Part shown: positions 1 to 12,299 of the stretch, piece by piece
How positions within the stretch are numbered: the first letter of the stretch is position 1
Layout: the number at the start of each line of letters is the position of its first letter
Assembly: GCF_040939455.1 (NCBI RefSeq)
Contig: NC_134109.1
Coordinates: forward strand, 36,535,501-36,599,500
DNA length: 64,000 nucleotides
Direction: 5' to 3'
DNA from: Microcebus murinus
Lineage: Eukaryota; Chordata; Mammalia; Primates; Cheirogaleidae
Made by a program: the position numbers and the translations under genes
Notes under the pieces: generated by a model
The model's input: the letters and a program-made list of their open reading frames with translations, nothing else
The model's database searches: none
Told to the model about the DNA's origin: nothing

Positions 1-257
1 TTATTCTCCTGGTCTGATGCCAATGAATCCCATCTTGTGAATTTGTTTTGACATATCTACATTGTCTTCCTTTTAAAAACTTGTTGGGAAGGCAAAAGTT
101 TAGAATTCAGTCATAAACCAGTTATTTCAGCCAAATTAAAATATTACTCAGGAATTACAATAGGTTTTATTTAGCCTCTAAAAACCACGGACAGTACTTC
201 TTAGTAACAGGCTTCAAAGGGAAAAACCCTTTTGTAGGCCTTAAAAACATTTTATTT

Positions 258-378
258 GGCTGAGTGGGGTGACGTGCCTGTACTCCCAGTGACTCAGGAG
301 GCTGGGACAGGAGGATCACCTGAACCCAGGTGGAGGCCTGCCTGGGCAACATAGTGAGATCCCTTCTCTAAATAAATC
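258..378 (+). repeat. FLAM-like free Alu monomer
   Basis: A diverged 7SL-derived monomer, read from a GGCTGAGTGG head through CCCAGTGACTCAGGAGGCT to GCCTGCCTGGGCAACATAG. There is one arm only, so this is an old free left monomer and not a dimeric Alu. Confidence 0.7.
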
Positions 379-1010
379 AGTTAACTAATTAAATTAAAAA
401 GGAAAAAAAACCCTTTTGTTTACATATTTTCCTCCTTTAATTTCAAATTAGAAAAAAAGGAGATTATACTATAATAAATCTTCATATAATCTTTGCTTGG
501 ATTCACCATTTGTTAGCTTTTTATCAATTTCTTTCTTTCTCTTTCTGATCCATTTGAAAGTTAAGTTGCAGGCATCATGACATTTCACCACTAAATAGTT
601 CAGCATGTATCTCCTAAGAACAATAACATTCTTGTATATAATCATAAAATCATATCTATGCCCAAGAAGTTTAATAATCCAGTTTGTTCTAGTTTCCTGA
701 ATTATCCAAAAAACTGTTCTTTATACCTTTTTTTAATCCCAATAAACCTTTAAAAAGTATTATGCAAATATAGCCAACTGGATGACATAAGAGAATGATG
801 AACCCATGTGGGTGTTGGTCTTGATTATTTCATTGCTTATTTGTATATCCAATTAGCAGATATAAAACTTAAATCAGCTAATTTTGTTTCTCTTAAATAA
901 CTTTGACTAAAAGTCTAAAAGTGAAGGCGAAGTTGATTAACTTAGATTTGAAGATGATCTACTCATTTGTTCCTGCTGCAAATCTAGAGTAAACACTTTC
1001 ACTATGCTAG
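379..1010. other. unassigned AT-rich intergenic sequence
   Basis: No reading frame, RNA gene or repeat that I recognise. The base composition is typical of the surrounding intergenic DNA. Confidence 0.5.
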
Positions 1011-1014
1011 GTGC

Positions 1015-1505
1015 TGATGGGCTTCAGGAGATGCTACCCCAAAATGTGACACCTTGGTACTTGAGAAAACAGCAGAAGAAGGAAGGTCACTCTCATTTTT
1101 CCCTTTTCACCCCTGAAGCACGTCATAAAACCTCAAAAGGATTTTTCTGACCTTGCCCTGAAGCAAGTCATAAGATCCTCATTCAAGAGAGGCCCACCTT
1201 GGACCTGTAGAAAAGGAACATCCTTATCTCTGAAGACACAGGGACACAGAGAAGAATGTGAACAAACAGGTCTTACTACCATCAGACCATAACCCCTTTT
1301 TTCCAATCATACCTCTCCCTGGCTATCCACTTCTTCATCAAACCTAGCATAAGATCACTCAGGTTTAACTGCTTCTTCAGGTCTTCATTTCCCGATAAAG
1401 ACTCGGTGTCATATGAAACTTATATTAAGTAAATTTCTATGCTTTTCTCTTGTCCCTATTGTTATAGGGACCTCAACCATGAACCTAAGATGGGAAGGAA
1501 AGATA
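1015..1505 (+). mobile_element. probable solo LTR of an endogenous retrovirus (ERV1-like)
   Basis: The stretch has an LTR-like composition: much less AT-rich than its flanks, with a polyadenylation-like GATAAAG near 1394 followed by a pyrimidine-rich segment. It ends in the GGGACCTCAACCATGAACC type of 3' end that I associate with ERV1-class LTRs. No internal retroviral genes lie next to it, so it would be a solo LTR. Edges are approximate and I could not find a clear target-site duplication. The subfamily is not assigned. Confidence 0.5.
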
Positions 1506-1928
1506 GTTCTTTTTCCCTGATAATACTGTCGATCCAAAAAACACACAAGTCTCTGCCATATTTTATTTGAAAGGAACAACTATATCATAATGCTTTTTAT
1601 TAATAAAAATAAAGGTAGAATATGCTGTCAGGAACCAAAAGGGGGAAACTACATGGTAGCATCAAAGAAGGTTTCATATCAGAAGTAATGGTTGAACTGA
1701 GTCTTATAAAACAAGTAAGTCTTGCAAACCCAGTCCTTTGTAAAACAAAACAAAACAAAACAACCCCAAGTAAATCAATCTTATCTATCTTACCTTCAAT
1801 CTCTAAAAGGGGGTAAAATGCAGAAACAAATCTTGGATGCAGATAGAGATTCAGAATTCTGTTTAAAAAAATGTGCTTTTCCTTGTTTATTACCTCCCTG
1901 ATCTTTTCTATTTAGAATATTGAGAGTA
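1506..1928. other. unassigned sequence with short (CAAAA)n tract
   Basis: Contains a short AAAAC-type simple repeat around 1742-1761. No gene or named repeat is recognised otherwise. Confidence 0.45.
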
Positions 1929-1929
1929 A

Positions 1930-2093
1930 ATGCCTGTAGTCCCGGCTACTTGGGAGGCTGAGGCGGGAGGCTCTCTTGAGGCCAAGAGTTCTAGGTTGCA
2001 GTGCACTGTTATGGCTCATGTGATTAGCCACTGCACTCCAGCCTGGGCAACATAGCCCGACCCCATCTCTATTGAAAAAGAAACAAAACCTAG
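1930..2093 (+). repeat. FLAM/FRAM-type Alu monomer
   Basis: A single 7SL-like arm: CCTGTAGTCCCGGCTACTTG, then a GTTGCAGTGCACTGTTATGG segment, then CACTGCACTCCAGCCTGGGC and a short A-rich tail. The GTGATTAGCCACTGCACTCC segment is close to 7SL RNA, which indicates an early monomeric family. Confidence 0.7.
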
Positions 2094-2714
2094 GATATTG
2101 ACCTAACGTTGATTGGTTTAGTATATATAAATGTGATACTTGATAAACTTTATTCCTTAATATTTTCTTGATCAGTGAACAAGGTTTCTTTTCTTCAGGG
2201 ACATTAGATTTTCTTCTCTCTGTGTATGGCTCAATATTAATTTCCCATCCCCCTTATCTATATGCTTGCCAAAAATGGAGACTACAGAGGTTGGAAATAT
2301 ATTCTGAGCTCCTGCTTGAATTCCCTGAGCTATTTGCTTATTCCTGAAGACGATGTCCTAGAAGGTTAAGGCTAAGGAAAGGAACCAAAACCTCTTCTAA
2401 TCCAAACCAGCAGTGCTTGTCCCTGTACAATGATGGCTTCCTAGATTATGTGGTGACGTAAGTCTTAGACATGGCCCATTCTTGTGCCCACATCTTCTAG
2501 TTTATGGGCTGTGCTTGACAGTTTCAACTATGCTTTCAGCCATTCCTATAAAATTCTATACAACACAATTTTCAGCAGAGAATGCTAAATTTTGAACTTG
2601 AATAGTAGATAAACTCAATCTTAAAAAAAAAAAAAAGAGTGCAATATCTAGCACAAAGGCATGCAAAAATTTGGTCCTCACTTTCTGCTATTTACTCTCA
2701 AATCCTTTTTAAAA
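2094..2714. other. unassigned intergenic sequence
   Basis: No coding frame or recognised repeat, apart from an A14 run near 2622-2635. Confidence 0.45.
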
Positions 2715-2724
2715 AAATAATGGA

Positions 2725-3062
2725 GCCGGGCGCAGTGGCTCACGCCTGTAATCCTAGCTCTCTGGGAGGCTGAGGGGGGCGGATTGCTCGAGGTCAGGAG
2801 TTCAAAACTAGCCTGAACAAGAGCGAGACCCCGTCTCTACTATAAATAGAAAGAAATTAATTGGCCAACTAATATATATAGAAAAAATTAGCCTGGCATG
2901 GTGGCGCATGCCTGTAGACCCAGCTACTCGGGAGGCTGAGGCAGTAGGATCGCTTGAGCCCAGGAGTTTGAGGTTGCTGTGAGCTAGGCTGACGCCACGG
3001 CACTCACTCTAGCCTAGGCAACAAAGCAAGACTCTGTCTCAAAAATAAATAAATAAATAAAT
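2725..3062 (+). repeat. lemur-type dimeric Alu
   Basis: A full dimer starting GCCGGGCGCAGTGGCTCACG, with the lemur-type linker (TTGGCCAACTAATATATATA) and an (AAAT)n tail. A 10-bp target-site duplication, AAATAATGGA, lies at 2715-2724 and 3063-3072, which sets the edges. Confidence 0.93.
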
Positions 3063-3072
3063 AAATAATGGA

Positions 3073-3730
3073 AAGGAATGCAGCGTATAAATAAATAAAA
3101 ACCCTCAAGTTATTTGATCTTTTTGTTTTCTAAGGAAATGGTCTCCAAAAGTCTGGTGCATGTTCTTCAGGGCTATACAAGACAACCCTAATAAATAAAT
3201 GCCTCTTTATATATTTTTATTTTATCCTTAAGATATCTATACATGGTATAATGTACCTTATATATTAGTACAGTAATGTACATATATAATGTATAAATAA
3301 ATAATGTGCAAAAACATTTAGAGACCACTCCTTTAAAATTGGTACATATTGATTTAATACATTTTGTTCATATTTTGAGAAGGCTTGGGTAAACTTTCTT
3401 TTTCAAAAAGAATACACTAACAAAAGAATAAACTGAAATATATAGCTAGGTATAAATTATTTAATTATTGCATTTAGACTGCTAACCTTTAGAATACTCA
3501 TTATATACTAAAAATCACCATATAGTTCTATGAATAAGCTAAAATAATGTCTTATTTAATTTTACAAATTATAAAAATAGTTGTAGAGAATTTTAAAATG
3601 ACATGAAAATAAATGAAGAAAAAATATCATCTGACAGCTATTGTTATAATTTTATATACTATCTTCTAGTCTTTTTATGCACTTTTTTTTTCTTCCCAAC
3701 ACTGGTCATGGATTTCTTTGGGGGTGGAGG
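3073..3730. other. unassigned, very AT-rich sequence
   Basis: Dominated by TATA-type low-complexity tracts around 3228-3300. No gene or named repeat is recognised. Confidence 0.45.
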
Positions 3731-3734
3731 GGTG

Positions 3735-3893
3735 AGGACAGGGTCTTGCTGTGTTGCCCAGGCTGGAGTGCAGTGGCTATTCATAGATTCAATCATAAGA
3801 CACTACAGCCTCAAACTCCTGGGCCCAAGCGGTCTTCCTGCCTCAGCCTCTAGGCCTCTTGAGGGGGACTACAGGTATGTGCCACCGTGTCTG
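3735..3893 (-). repeat. FLAM/FAM-type monomer, antisense
   Basis: Reads GCTGTGTTGCCCAGGCTGGA then GTGCAGTGGCTATTCATAG. The reverse complement of the latter resembles the GTGAATAGCCACTGC segment of 7SL RNA, which marks an early fossil monomer. Confidence 0.7.
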
Positions 3894-4170
3894 GCTTTAA
3901 GGTACTTTTTTTTTTTAACATCGATGAGATTTTATGTGTAGATAAATCCTCTATGTTTTTCACTTGTAAAATACCTAAATTCATCCATATAGGTAAATAT
4001 ATGAATATATAAGATTCCTAAACTTATAAACAAAGATTTTAATGATTGGTTAACATACATGCCCTTACAAACATTCGACTAAAATAACTGATGTGCAGGA
4101 AGAATTGTGGTGCCAATGACAGACATTTATAGTAAATCCATCCAGGTGGTTTTAAGAGACAAGGTTTTCA

Positions 4171-4345
4171 GCCGGGCATGGTGGCTCACGCCTATAACCC
4201 TAGCTCTCTGGGAGGCTGAGGCGGGCGGATTGCTTGAGGTCAGGAGTTCAAAACCAGCCTGAGCGAGACCCTGTCTCTACTATAAATAGAAATCAAAAGA
4301 CTAAAAATAAATAAATAATAATAATAAAAAGAAAGAAAAAGAGAA
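4171..4345 (+). repeat. Alu left arm, truncated
   Basis: Begins GCCGGGCATGGTGGCTCACG and runs through the left monomer to TCTACTATAAATAGAAATC. It then passes straight into an (AAAT)/(AATA) A-rich tail with no right arm, so the right half was lost or never copied. Confidence 0.85.
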
Positions 4346-5538
4346 AGGCTTTCTTTAGCATACTATTTTGATAGACATGATATTCTATAGCAGTAGGCTG
4401 ACATTAGGTGGCTGTGCTTTTGTTGTGTGAAAAATCTTACTTCACATCTACATTCCTGCTTCTATGATATATAGAATATGATACATCTATATATATCTGT
4501 ACACACACATACATACATATACACACATGCCAAAAAGAGATTTTTTTAGAGTTTATTAGACCAGAGGCATTTGCCAAAGGAACCTCTTTGCAGGAGGTCT
4601 GAAGGCACAGTGAATGTAACCATGGAGTCACTACAACTATATTTTTTCCTCCAGTGCCCTTAAGCTGTTGGCTAAAATTTCTATTCTTTTTTTTTTTTTA
4701 AGTGAGCATTCCTGTAGAAACAAACAACAGAAAGAAGGATACATCACAAGCCAGGTAGGTGTGCAGGGTAACAAAAGGCTGGAACTATAAAAGAAACTAA
4801 ATCAACAAAGTCAGTCAAAGAAAATAAAAGCAGATATCCAAACAAAGAAATGCCATCAACAGTAGGCGCTGAAAAAACATGTCAAACAAAATAAGCAGCT
4901 TATGCTGTAAAAGAATAAAAGAGACTGCAAGCACCCTTTAAAACATGACACAACTATTTCCACCACTCTTAATCCTTCTTTAATCCATGTATTCCTTTCT
5001 TTGGTCATTTACCCTAAATTACTGAAAACAAATACTTTACCAGAAACAACTGAAGTGAATTAATGTGAATTAATCCTTTTTGGCTTTAGGTTAAACTAAG
5101 ATGAGGCTAACACATTTAACAGCATTTAGTGGATAAGTCTTTGACTAGGTTTGGGGTTCAGTTAATTTCTGAGCCTGATTATTTTTAATATGCATGGTGA
5201 CATAGTCTTCCTCCAATAGCCATGAATAACCATGACTAAAAAAGTGTTTCTTTTAAGCCACAGGAGTAAAACTCTCTGTTCAGAATCATGACTAAAATTT
5301 TTATCTTGTTTACAATTTCAATGTTTGAATATCCCAACAATATCCAAAAATTTCCAATGTATAATGTTCCAAAAATGTGAAACCCTATTAGAAAATCTTT
5401 AAAATTATGATTAACTTTCACTAGAATATGACTATATATATAACAAAAGGGATAAAAGGAAGTCTTCATGTGGCAAGATTCTTTTGTTAATTGCATCAGA
5501 ACTGTTTTCTAAAACTATTTTAATAATAGACTCATGAT
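4346..5538. other. unassigned intergenic sequence with short CA/TA tract
   Basis: A mixed (TA)/(CA) simple tract lies around 4488-4528, and T-rich and A-rich runs occur near 4686. No gene or clear interspersed repeat is recognised. Confidence 0.45.
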
Positions 5539-5554
5539 AAGAATTTACAGTAAT

Positions 5555-5886
5555 GGCTGGGCGCGGTGGCTCACGCCTGTAATCCTAGCACTCTGGGAGG
5601 CCGAGGCGGGCGGATTGCTCAAGGTCAGGAGTTCAAAACCAGCCTGAGCAGACCCCCGTCTCTACCATAAAAATAGAAAGAAATTAATTGGCCAACTAAT
5701 ATATATAATATAAAAATCAGCCGGGCATGGTGGTGGCTCGTGCCTGTGGTCCCAGCTACTCGGGAGGCTGAGGCAGGAGGATTGCTTGAGCCCAGGAGTT
5801 TGAGGTTGCTGTGAGCGAGGCTGACACCACGGCACTCATTCTAGCCTAGGCAAGAAAGCGAGACTCTGTCTCAAAAAAAAAAAAAA
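5555..5886 (+). repeat. lemur-type dimeric Alu with perfect TSD
   Basis: A complete dimer starting GGCTGGGCGCGGTGGCTCAC and ending in a pure A tail. A 16-bp target-site duplication (AAGAATTTACAGTAAT) lies at 5539-5554 and 5887-5902. It is close to the young lemur consensus. Confidence 0.95.
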
Positions 5887-5902
5887 AAGAATTTACAGTA
5901 AT

Positions 5903-7265
5903 AATTGGTACCTTTAACTGCATATCTTTTGAAATTTGCTGGCAAAAAGGTATAAAAGTTATTTAAACTTACTTATACAAAAAAGTATAAAAATATTAAG
6001 TTGAGAAACAGTACTCCAAGTCTGACTTCTATTTTTCAACTTAAAGTACTTATCTAACCAACTCAATATGGAATGTTTATCACACATGTACCACACTCAT
6101 GCACAACAGCAATAAAAAACATTATTCATTCTTTAGTGTGGTGATAAATGTTTTGAATTTTTATGTTTTCTTTATTTTCATAATACCTCTTTCTTCACCT
6201 TATTTCTTTTTCATAAAAATGTCCCAAGAGACACTATGCAGCAATCTAAGATCTCTCTGGGTTGTAGGTTTCTAAAATTTCCCCATAGTTATGTTCTTCT
6301 ATGTATTTTATAGGTTATCTCTTTAGGTATCATGTACTTCATAACTGCCAATTTTAAATTCCAACTCTAAACAAAATTATCTGGCTGCCATCTATGTATT
6401 TTCCTTCATTCCATATCTTTAACAACTAAGATATCTTGTACAGTTTAAAACTGTTCCCATTGTTTTATTGATTTAGTAAAATGTGGCTATAAATGTTTAT
6501 TAATCAATCAATTAAATCCTTTTATTTTTGATTCCCACAGTATTGAGTCCATGAATCACCTAAAAATTATAATCCTACATTCACACATCTATGTTCAGAT
6601 GAACATCACAAATATTATATATAGTGATAATTTACCATTCCAAATATTTTTTATGGACTAAAAATAAATTTAAAATGGTCAACCAAAATGTGACTCAATC
6701 ACAATGTTAATCTCCTAAATTTTGATCCTTTTAGAAATAAAACTTATCCCCTTTGCTTGCAATAGTTCTGAAATTAAAATGTAAACATAAGAGTGACTAA
6801 TTAAATGTTACTCTATGGAGTGGTACATCTAGAAACTCAGCTGTATCAACTCTGGAGTTCCCAAAATAGTAAAATATTACATCAAATTATAGTATATATC
6901 CCCTACATGCATTCAATCCATTTCCACTAATGCACTTAAAAACCATTCAGGAGTGCCAGTTCTTCATAGAAGAGGAATTTATCCATTTATATATATAAAC
7001 GTTAAACATTATTTCTCTGTTAATGGAGATTTTTGAATTATGTCAAAGATGAACCAGTTAAAGAACACATGTAAAAAAGATATATTCAGAGTAAAGGTTT
7101 TTACCTACACTATCAATCTTTATGAATTTTTTTTTGCCATAAAAATGAGAAATTTTGTTTTTGTTTTTTTCTCTTTATGAATATTTTAATGTTGCAATTC
7201 TACATAGAACACTGCTCTGATTACATGGTACATAGGACAATGTAGAAAAAGGAAAACAGTACTTT
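5903..7265. other. repeat-poor, AT-rich intergenic stretch
   Basis: More than 1.3 kb with no recognised SINE, LINE or coding frame. This is unusual for this window; the sequence is AT-rich and otherwise featureless to me. Confidence 0.45.
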
Positions 7266-7267
7266 AC

Positions 7268-7412
7268 CAATAATTCTCATTCTAGCTCTGCCACTTTTTA
7301 AGTTGCCTCAACTATAAAATGGTGATAATTTATTTGAGAAACATTTTAAGGATCAAATGAAATAATATATTGAATTTTATGGAAATGTACCATGTAAACT
7401 ATAAAGTATCAT
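7268..7412 (+). repeat. MIR SINE fragment
   Basis: Shows the MIR core order: CTAGCTCTGCCACTTTTTAA, then CTCAACTATAAAATGGTGAT, then GGATCAAATGAAATAATATA. It is strongly diverged, as expected for a mammal-wide SINE. Confidence 0.65.
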
Positions 7413-7895
7413 TATTCTTTTGATACTATGGCATTCTCAATAACTCAGTGTATAAGAATATTTCACTTAACTTCCTTTTCAGTTAAATACATTTTTTGAT
7501 GAAAATGTACTATAAAGCAACTGTTTTTAAAAATCTAAAGTGGCTGAAATTTGTGGTAGAATTAAAGTAAAAAGAAAGAAAAACGTAGGAATTATGAAGT
7601 TAAGAGATTATTCTGGTCACTGTGGATAGGAAATAGAAATGGTATAGACTTAGAACACTCATAATTTACAGACAAAATGAAATATTTATGTTTACCAATC
7701 AAAAGAATATGAAAAAGAAGAAAAAAGCAATATAAACCCATTATTGAAGTAATACCCTACTTGTGGATATGTATGTGACCTTGTTTGTAGTTGTGATGTC
7801 TGTCTCTTGACTTGATGGTTAACATAGCTTTTCTCTAGCCTCAAATTAAGAAAATCCAAGGTTGCTTCACCTTGTTACCCTGAATTGGTAACATT
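7413..7895. other. unassigned intergenic sequence
   Basis: No gene or recognised repeat. Confidence 0.4.
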
Positions 7896-7909
7896 AAAAC
7901 TGCAGTTTG

Positions 7910-8248
7910 GGCAGGGCACAGTGGCTCACGCCTGTAATACTAGCACTCTGGGAGGCTGAGGCAGGTGGATCGTTTGAGCTCAGGAGTTTGAGAACAGCCT
8001 GAACAAGAGCCAGACCCCATCTCTACTAAAAAAATAGAAAGAAATTAGCTGGACAACTAAAAATATATAGAAAAATTAGCTGGGCATGGTGGCGCATGCC
8101 TGTAGTCCCAGCTACTCGGGAGGCGGAGGCAGGAGGATTGCTTGAGCCCCGGAGTTTGAGGTTGCTGTGAGCTAGGCTGACGCCACGGCACTCTTGCCCG
8201 GGCAACACAGTGAGGCTCTGTCTCAAAAAATAAAAAATGAAAAAACAA
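7910..8248 (+). repeat. lemur-type dimeric Alu
   Basis: A full dimer flanked by AAAACTGCAGTTTG (7896-7909) and AAAACTGCACTTTG (8249-8262), a target-site duplication with one mismatch. Confidence 0.93.
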
Positions 8249-8262
8249 AAAACTGCACTTTG

Positions 8263-9039
8263 CAAACTACTGGTTTGAAGCGTATCTTCTATTTGCCTTG
8301 CCCAAGGTCTCCCATTTGCAGTGTACTCTTTAGCAACAATGTTGGCATATGGCAATGATTTCCATTCTATACATTTAAAAATACTAGGGTCTTGGTCTTG
8401 TCACTGAATGTGGGCGTGTGTGTGTGGGGCTCAAACCCTAGGTGTAGAAATGAAGCTCAGATGGGTTTGTGCTTGACATCCAAAGAATACTAACGTTTTT
8501 ACTCCTTAATAGGAATCTCAATGTAAAGTGAAGGCTCTCTATTTTAATAGACACCGTGGAACTTAATCTGAAGGTGAGGAATTCCATTCACCCTTTGTGT
8601 TCTGGAAAATAGCTATTCCAAGGAACCAGAGTTCCCGACATGACAGATACAACTCAGGGATGCCTGCCTTGTTTACCTACGGCAATGCCAGACACAGACT
8701 CTGCACATTTCCATTCCTTGCCTCATAAATGACTAGCTGAACTGTTTTGTCCCCATAGATCAACAGGAACAAAATGCTTATTTGCCGGACTGTGATTAAG
8801 CTGCTTTCCTTCAGCCAGGACCAGAGCCAGTACACACACTCCCCTTCAGGGTGTTATCTGCGAATACATGCTGGGCTCTGCGTGAAGCGTTATCTGACTT
8901 CCTATCCCATCACACCACCCTTTATGCCACTTTCCTGTTCCCGGTTCTTTTTAGCCTTGTACACTTCTATCTCTAAAAGAAAATTCCTTTTTACCTACCT
9001 TTTGAGAGCGTGCAGGTTTTATATTGCAATATATTCCCT
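8263..9039. other. unassigned sequence, less AT-rich than its surroundings
   Basis: About 780 bp of more balanced composition, with no intact gene and no repeat I can name. A degraded LTR or MER-type element is possible but I cannot support a family. A 94-codon frame at 8774-9058 runs into the next Alu and resembles nothing I know. Confidence 0.4.
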
Positions 9040-9040
9040 A

Positions 9041-9350
9041 GGGCTGGGGGCGTGGTGACTCACGTCTGTAATCCTAGCACTCTGGGAGGCTGAGGCAGGA
9101 GGCTTGAGCTCAGGAATTCGAGACCAGCCTGAGCAAGAGTGAGACCCCATCTCTGCTAAAAATAGAAAAAATTAGCCAGGAACGGTGGTGCACGCCTGTA
9201 GTCCCAGCTACTTGAGAAGCTGAGGCAGGAGGATCACTTGAGCCTAGGAGTTTGAGGTTGCTGTGAGCTAGGCTGACACCATGGCACTCTAGCCCAGGTG
9301 ACAGAGTGACTCTTCGTCTCAAAAAATAAATTAAAATAAATGAGTAAATA
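9041..9350 (+). repeat. dimeric Alu
   Basis: Left arm from GGCTGGGGGCGTGGTGACTC, right arm ending GCACTCTAGCCCAGGTGACA, then an A-rich AAATAAA tail. The linker is short and lacks the lemur insertion, so it is an older or different subfamily from the youngest copies here. Confidence 0.88.
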
Positions 9351-9409
9351 AAAAATATTATTATTCCCCTGTCACTGTGTATGCACCTCCATTAATGCTT
9401 TTAATGCAG

Positions 9410-9955
9410 TTTTTTAAATTTTTAATTTTTATGGCTACATAATAGTATATATTTATAGAGTACATGTGATGTTTTGATACAGGCATAAAATGTGAATTAA
9501 TCAAATGAAGGTAATTGGGATATCCATCATCTCAGGCATTTATCATTTCTTTGTGTTAGGAACATTCCAATTTCACTCTTTCAGTTAAAGTATACCCTAA
9601 CTTATTGTTGATTTTAGTCACTTTTCGTGTTATCCAAATACTGTTCATTCTATATAACTAACTATATTTTGGTACCCATTAACCATCCCCACCTCCTAAT
9701 CCTCCCCCAATTCTCCACTACCCTTCCCAGCCTCTAGAAACCATCATTCCACATTCTGTCTCCATGAGATCAGTTGTTTTTAACATTTAGTTCCCACATA
9801 TGAGTGAGAACATGTGAGATTTGTCTTTCTGTGCTTGGCACATCTCACTTAGCATAATGTTCTCCAGTTCCATCCATGTTGTTGAAAATGGCAGGATTTC
9901 ATTCTTTTTTATGGCTATATAATATTCTAGAATACAGTTATTTTTTATTATAGTA
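9410..9955 (-). mobile_element. L1 3' end, antisense, 5'-truncated
   Basis: On the - strand this is the 3' UTR and end of ORF2 of a primate or early-placental L1. The + strand shows the reverse of the typical tail: TTTTTATGGCTACATAATAG, then GGGATATCCATCATCTCAGG, then CCATTAACCATCCCCACCTC, then CACTTAGCATAATGTTCTCC. No open frame survives. Confidence 0.85.
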
Positions 9956-9998
9956 ACTTGTATACATTTTTAAATATCCCCTTTCAGATTATGAGCTT

Positions 9999-10336
<338 letters not shown>

Positions 10337-10347
10337 ATTATGAGCTT

Positions 10348-10688
10348 CTTGATGACAAGACAGTGCCTTATTCCTTTGTGTATCTTCCCCAGTCCTTAGC
10401 CTAATGCCTTGCATTTGGTAATCCCTCAGTATTTGTTTTTTTCATTAAAATGAGTGGAAAACTATTCTATTTCCTTTTTGTCTCAATGAAACATTTTGTA
10501 TAATGTATGTTTATTATATCTTAATGACCGACTAAATATAATGTGAAAGTTCAGGACACAGAAGTCAGTTAAATGTTGTTTGCCAGAAGGCAGAAGATGG
10601 AATTTTCTAAATAATGATGGTTATAAGAGAATAGGAAAGATCAAATAGGTAGTTTTAAGAGTTCATGGGATGCAACATAGCATAATAT
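10348..10688. other. unassigned intergenic sequence
   Basis: No gene or recognised repeat. Confidence 0.4.
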
Positions 10689-10689
10689 G

Positions 10690-10862
10690 TGAGTGTGGAC
10701 TGTAGTTTCAGTGCCTTTGGTTCTGCCTCTACTACTTACTAGTTCTGTAATCTTGAATGCATTCTTTAATGTTTCTGTCCCTCCATTTTTCATATGTGGG
10801 ATAAAGATAGAAAGAATACCCACTTTATAGTTACTGTTTATAAGGCACATTGGATAGTACTT
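10690..10862 (+). repeat. MIR SINE
   Basis: MIR core in order: GGTTCTGCCTCTACTACTTA, CTGTAATCTTGAATGCATTC, then GTCCCTCCATTTTTCATATG and the downstream ACTTTATAGTTACTG segment. Confidence 0.7.
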
Positions 10863-11104
10863 GTTGTCTACTAGTGATCATTTAAGTGAAATAAATCCAA
10901 ATAATTTATTACCAAGTAGCTACTGAACTCACTGGTTTTGACCAGAACCTGTGGCATCTCTAGGATCATCAGATCTCCTCAAAGATTTATATAAGGACCA
11001 GAAAAGAGAATGACCTTTTATAACCCATAGCTGCCCTGGGAACGAGCAAATGCCAAATAATCAGGTTCATACAAGTTTTAATAATCCTTCAGGCTTCAAT
11101 ATCT

Positions 11105-11325
11105 TTTTAAAATTTTTATTTATTTACTTTCTGAGACAGGGTCTCACTCTGTTGCCAGGGCTGGAGTACAATGGCACCATGATAGCTCACTGCAACCTCA
11201 AACTCTTGGGCTCAAGCTATCCTCCTGTCTCAGCCTCCTGAGTAGCTGAGACTACAGGCACGTGCCACCATGCCTGGCTAAGTTTTCCATTTTTTGCAGA
11301 GACAGGATCTCACTATTGCCCAGGC
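11105..11325 (-). repeat. truncated Alu / FLAM, antisense
   Basis: GAGACAGGGTCTCACTCTGT through GTGCCACCATGCCTGGCTAA, then a partial second arm ending near GCCCAGGCTCAG. It is diverged and incomplete. Confidence 0.75.
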
Positions 11326-11369
11326 TCAGACTTTGGTATCTTTCTAGAAGAGTTCTGTAAGAATAAGGT

Positions 11370-11500
11370 TCTATTAGTAAAATTCATTCATTTATATTTA
11401 TTTATTCAAGTTATTCAATAAACATTTCTGTTTTAAGAATACAGAAACCAGGGACACTATTCCTGTCTTCAACTAACTTATGGTCTAACATAAAAGGCAG
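11370..11500 (-). repeat. L2 3' end, antisense
   Basis: AATTCATTCATTTATATTTA, then CAATAAACATTTCTG, then GACACTATTCCTGTCTTCAA is the inverted order of the L2 3' terminus (tail of the AATAAATATTTGTTGAATGA type). Confidence 0.55.
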
Positions 11501-12298
11501 TGGTGAAGGATTCAGCCAGGTGAGAGAGCTATGGAAGGAAGTGAGTTCAAGACAGAGAGAAATAGTCTGAACCAACACACAGAGGCACAAGAGGGCATGA
11601 AATATTCAGGGAACTTCACTTCAGAATACCTGAACAAGGGTAAGAATAGCTGGATACAAGGCAGTGGTAAGAGAGGGAGGCAGGGACAGGATGATGACAC
11701 CCTTGCATGTGAGGCGTGGATAGCACCTGGCTTTCCTCACTCTGCCTGTTCCAGTCCCCCAGCTTACATACTTCACAGGGTGGGTGGGTGGAGAGAGGGA
11801 AAACAAAAGCCAGGTGAGCAGCCAAACAGCCTCTGAGAAACCAAAGTTTTGTGCAAACCAGACCCCAACCACCTGTTTTCCCTCCAAGTATCCCGAGAGA
11901 CCTAAATTTAGTTCTTTGTGAATGCCAAACAAAAACTTATATTTTATCTTTAATGAAAGAAGATAAAACTGAAGGATACTAAATAGGGCAGAACTGTGAT
12001 CAAGTTTGCTTTTAAGAGAGCAGTTTTGAAAGCAGCATGGAGAAGGGATTTTAGGGGTGGGAAACAGAGGCAGAGGTTTGAAAATAATCCATTCTGTCCG
12101 GAGCTGTTGAGTTTAAAGGAACGATGGACATTTGAAGGGTTAAGATGTTAAGATCCTAGTCAGATATCAGAATCAGTTCTTTAAAAAAAATTTCCAAGGT
12201 ATATTCTGTCCTTAGCATATTCTCTGTTCAGTTTCCTATAACTACTACGATTATATGTTCGTGGTTGTTCATTCATTCTATAGTTTAAAAAGTTTTTA
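11501..12298. other. unassigned intergenic sequence
   Basis: Contains purine-rich material and a 101-codon ATG frame (11531-11836) with no recognisable domain. I see no reason to call it a gene. An old repeat of unknown family is possible. Confidence 0.4.
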
Positions 12299-12299
12299 C

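Noticed and set aside
3755..3800. 7SL-like bases as a possible 7SL RNA gene (also near 29055 and 39670)
   Set aside because: Only the Alu-domain monomer is present and diverged. The S domain of 7SL is missing, so these are FLAM/FAM fossils and not functional RNA genes.
8026..8355. 109-codon frame on the - strand
   Set aside because: Most of it is antisense Alu translation (the typical [22 protein letters not shown] string); the rest is short flank.
11531..11836. 101-codon ATG frame, less repeat-like than most
   Set aside because: No domain, no splice or promoter context, and overlapping frames of equal length on the other strand. Chance or an old unnamed repeat is the simpler reading.
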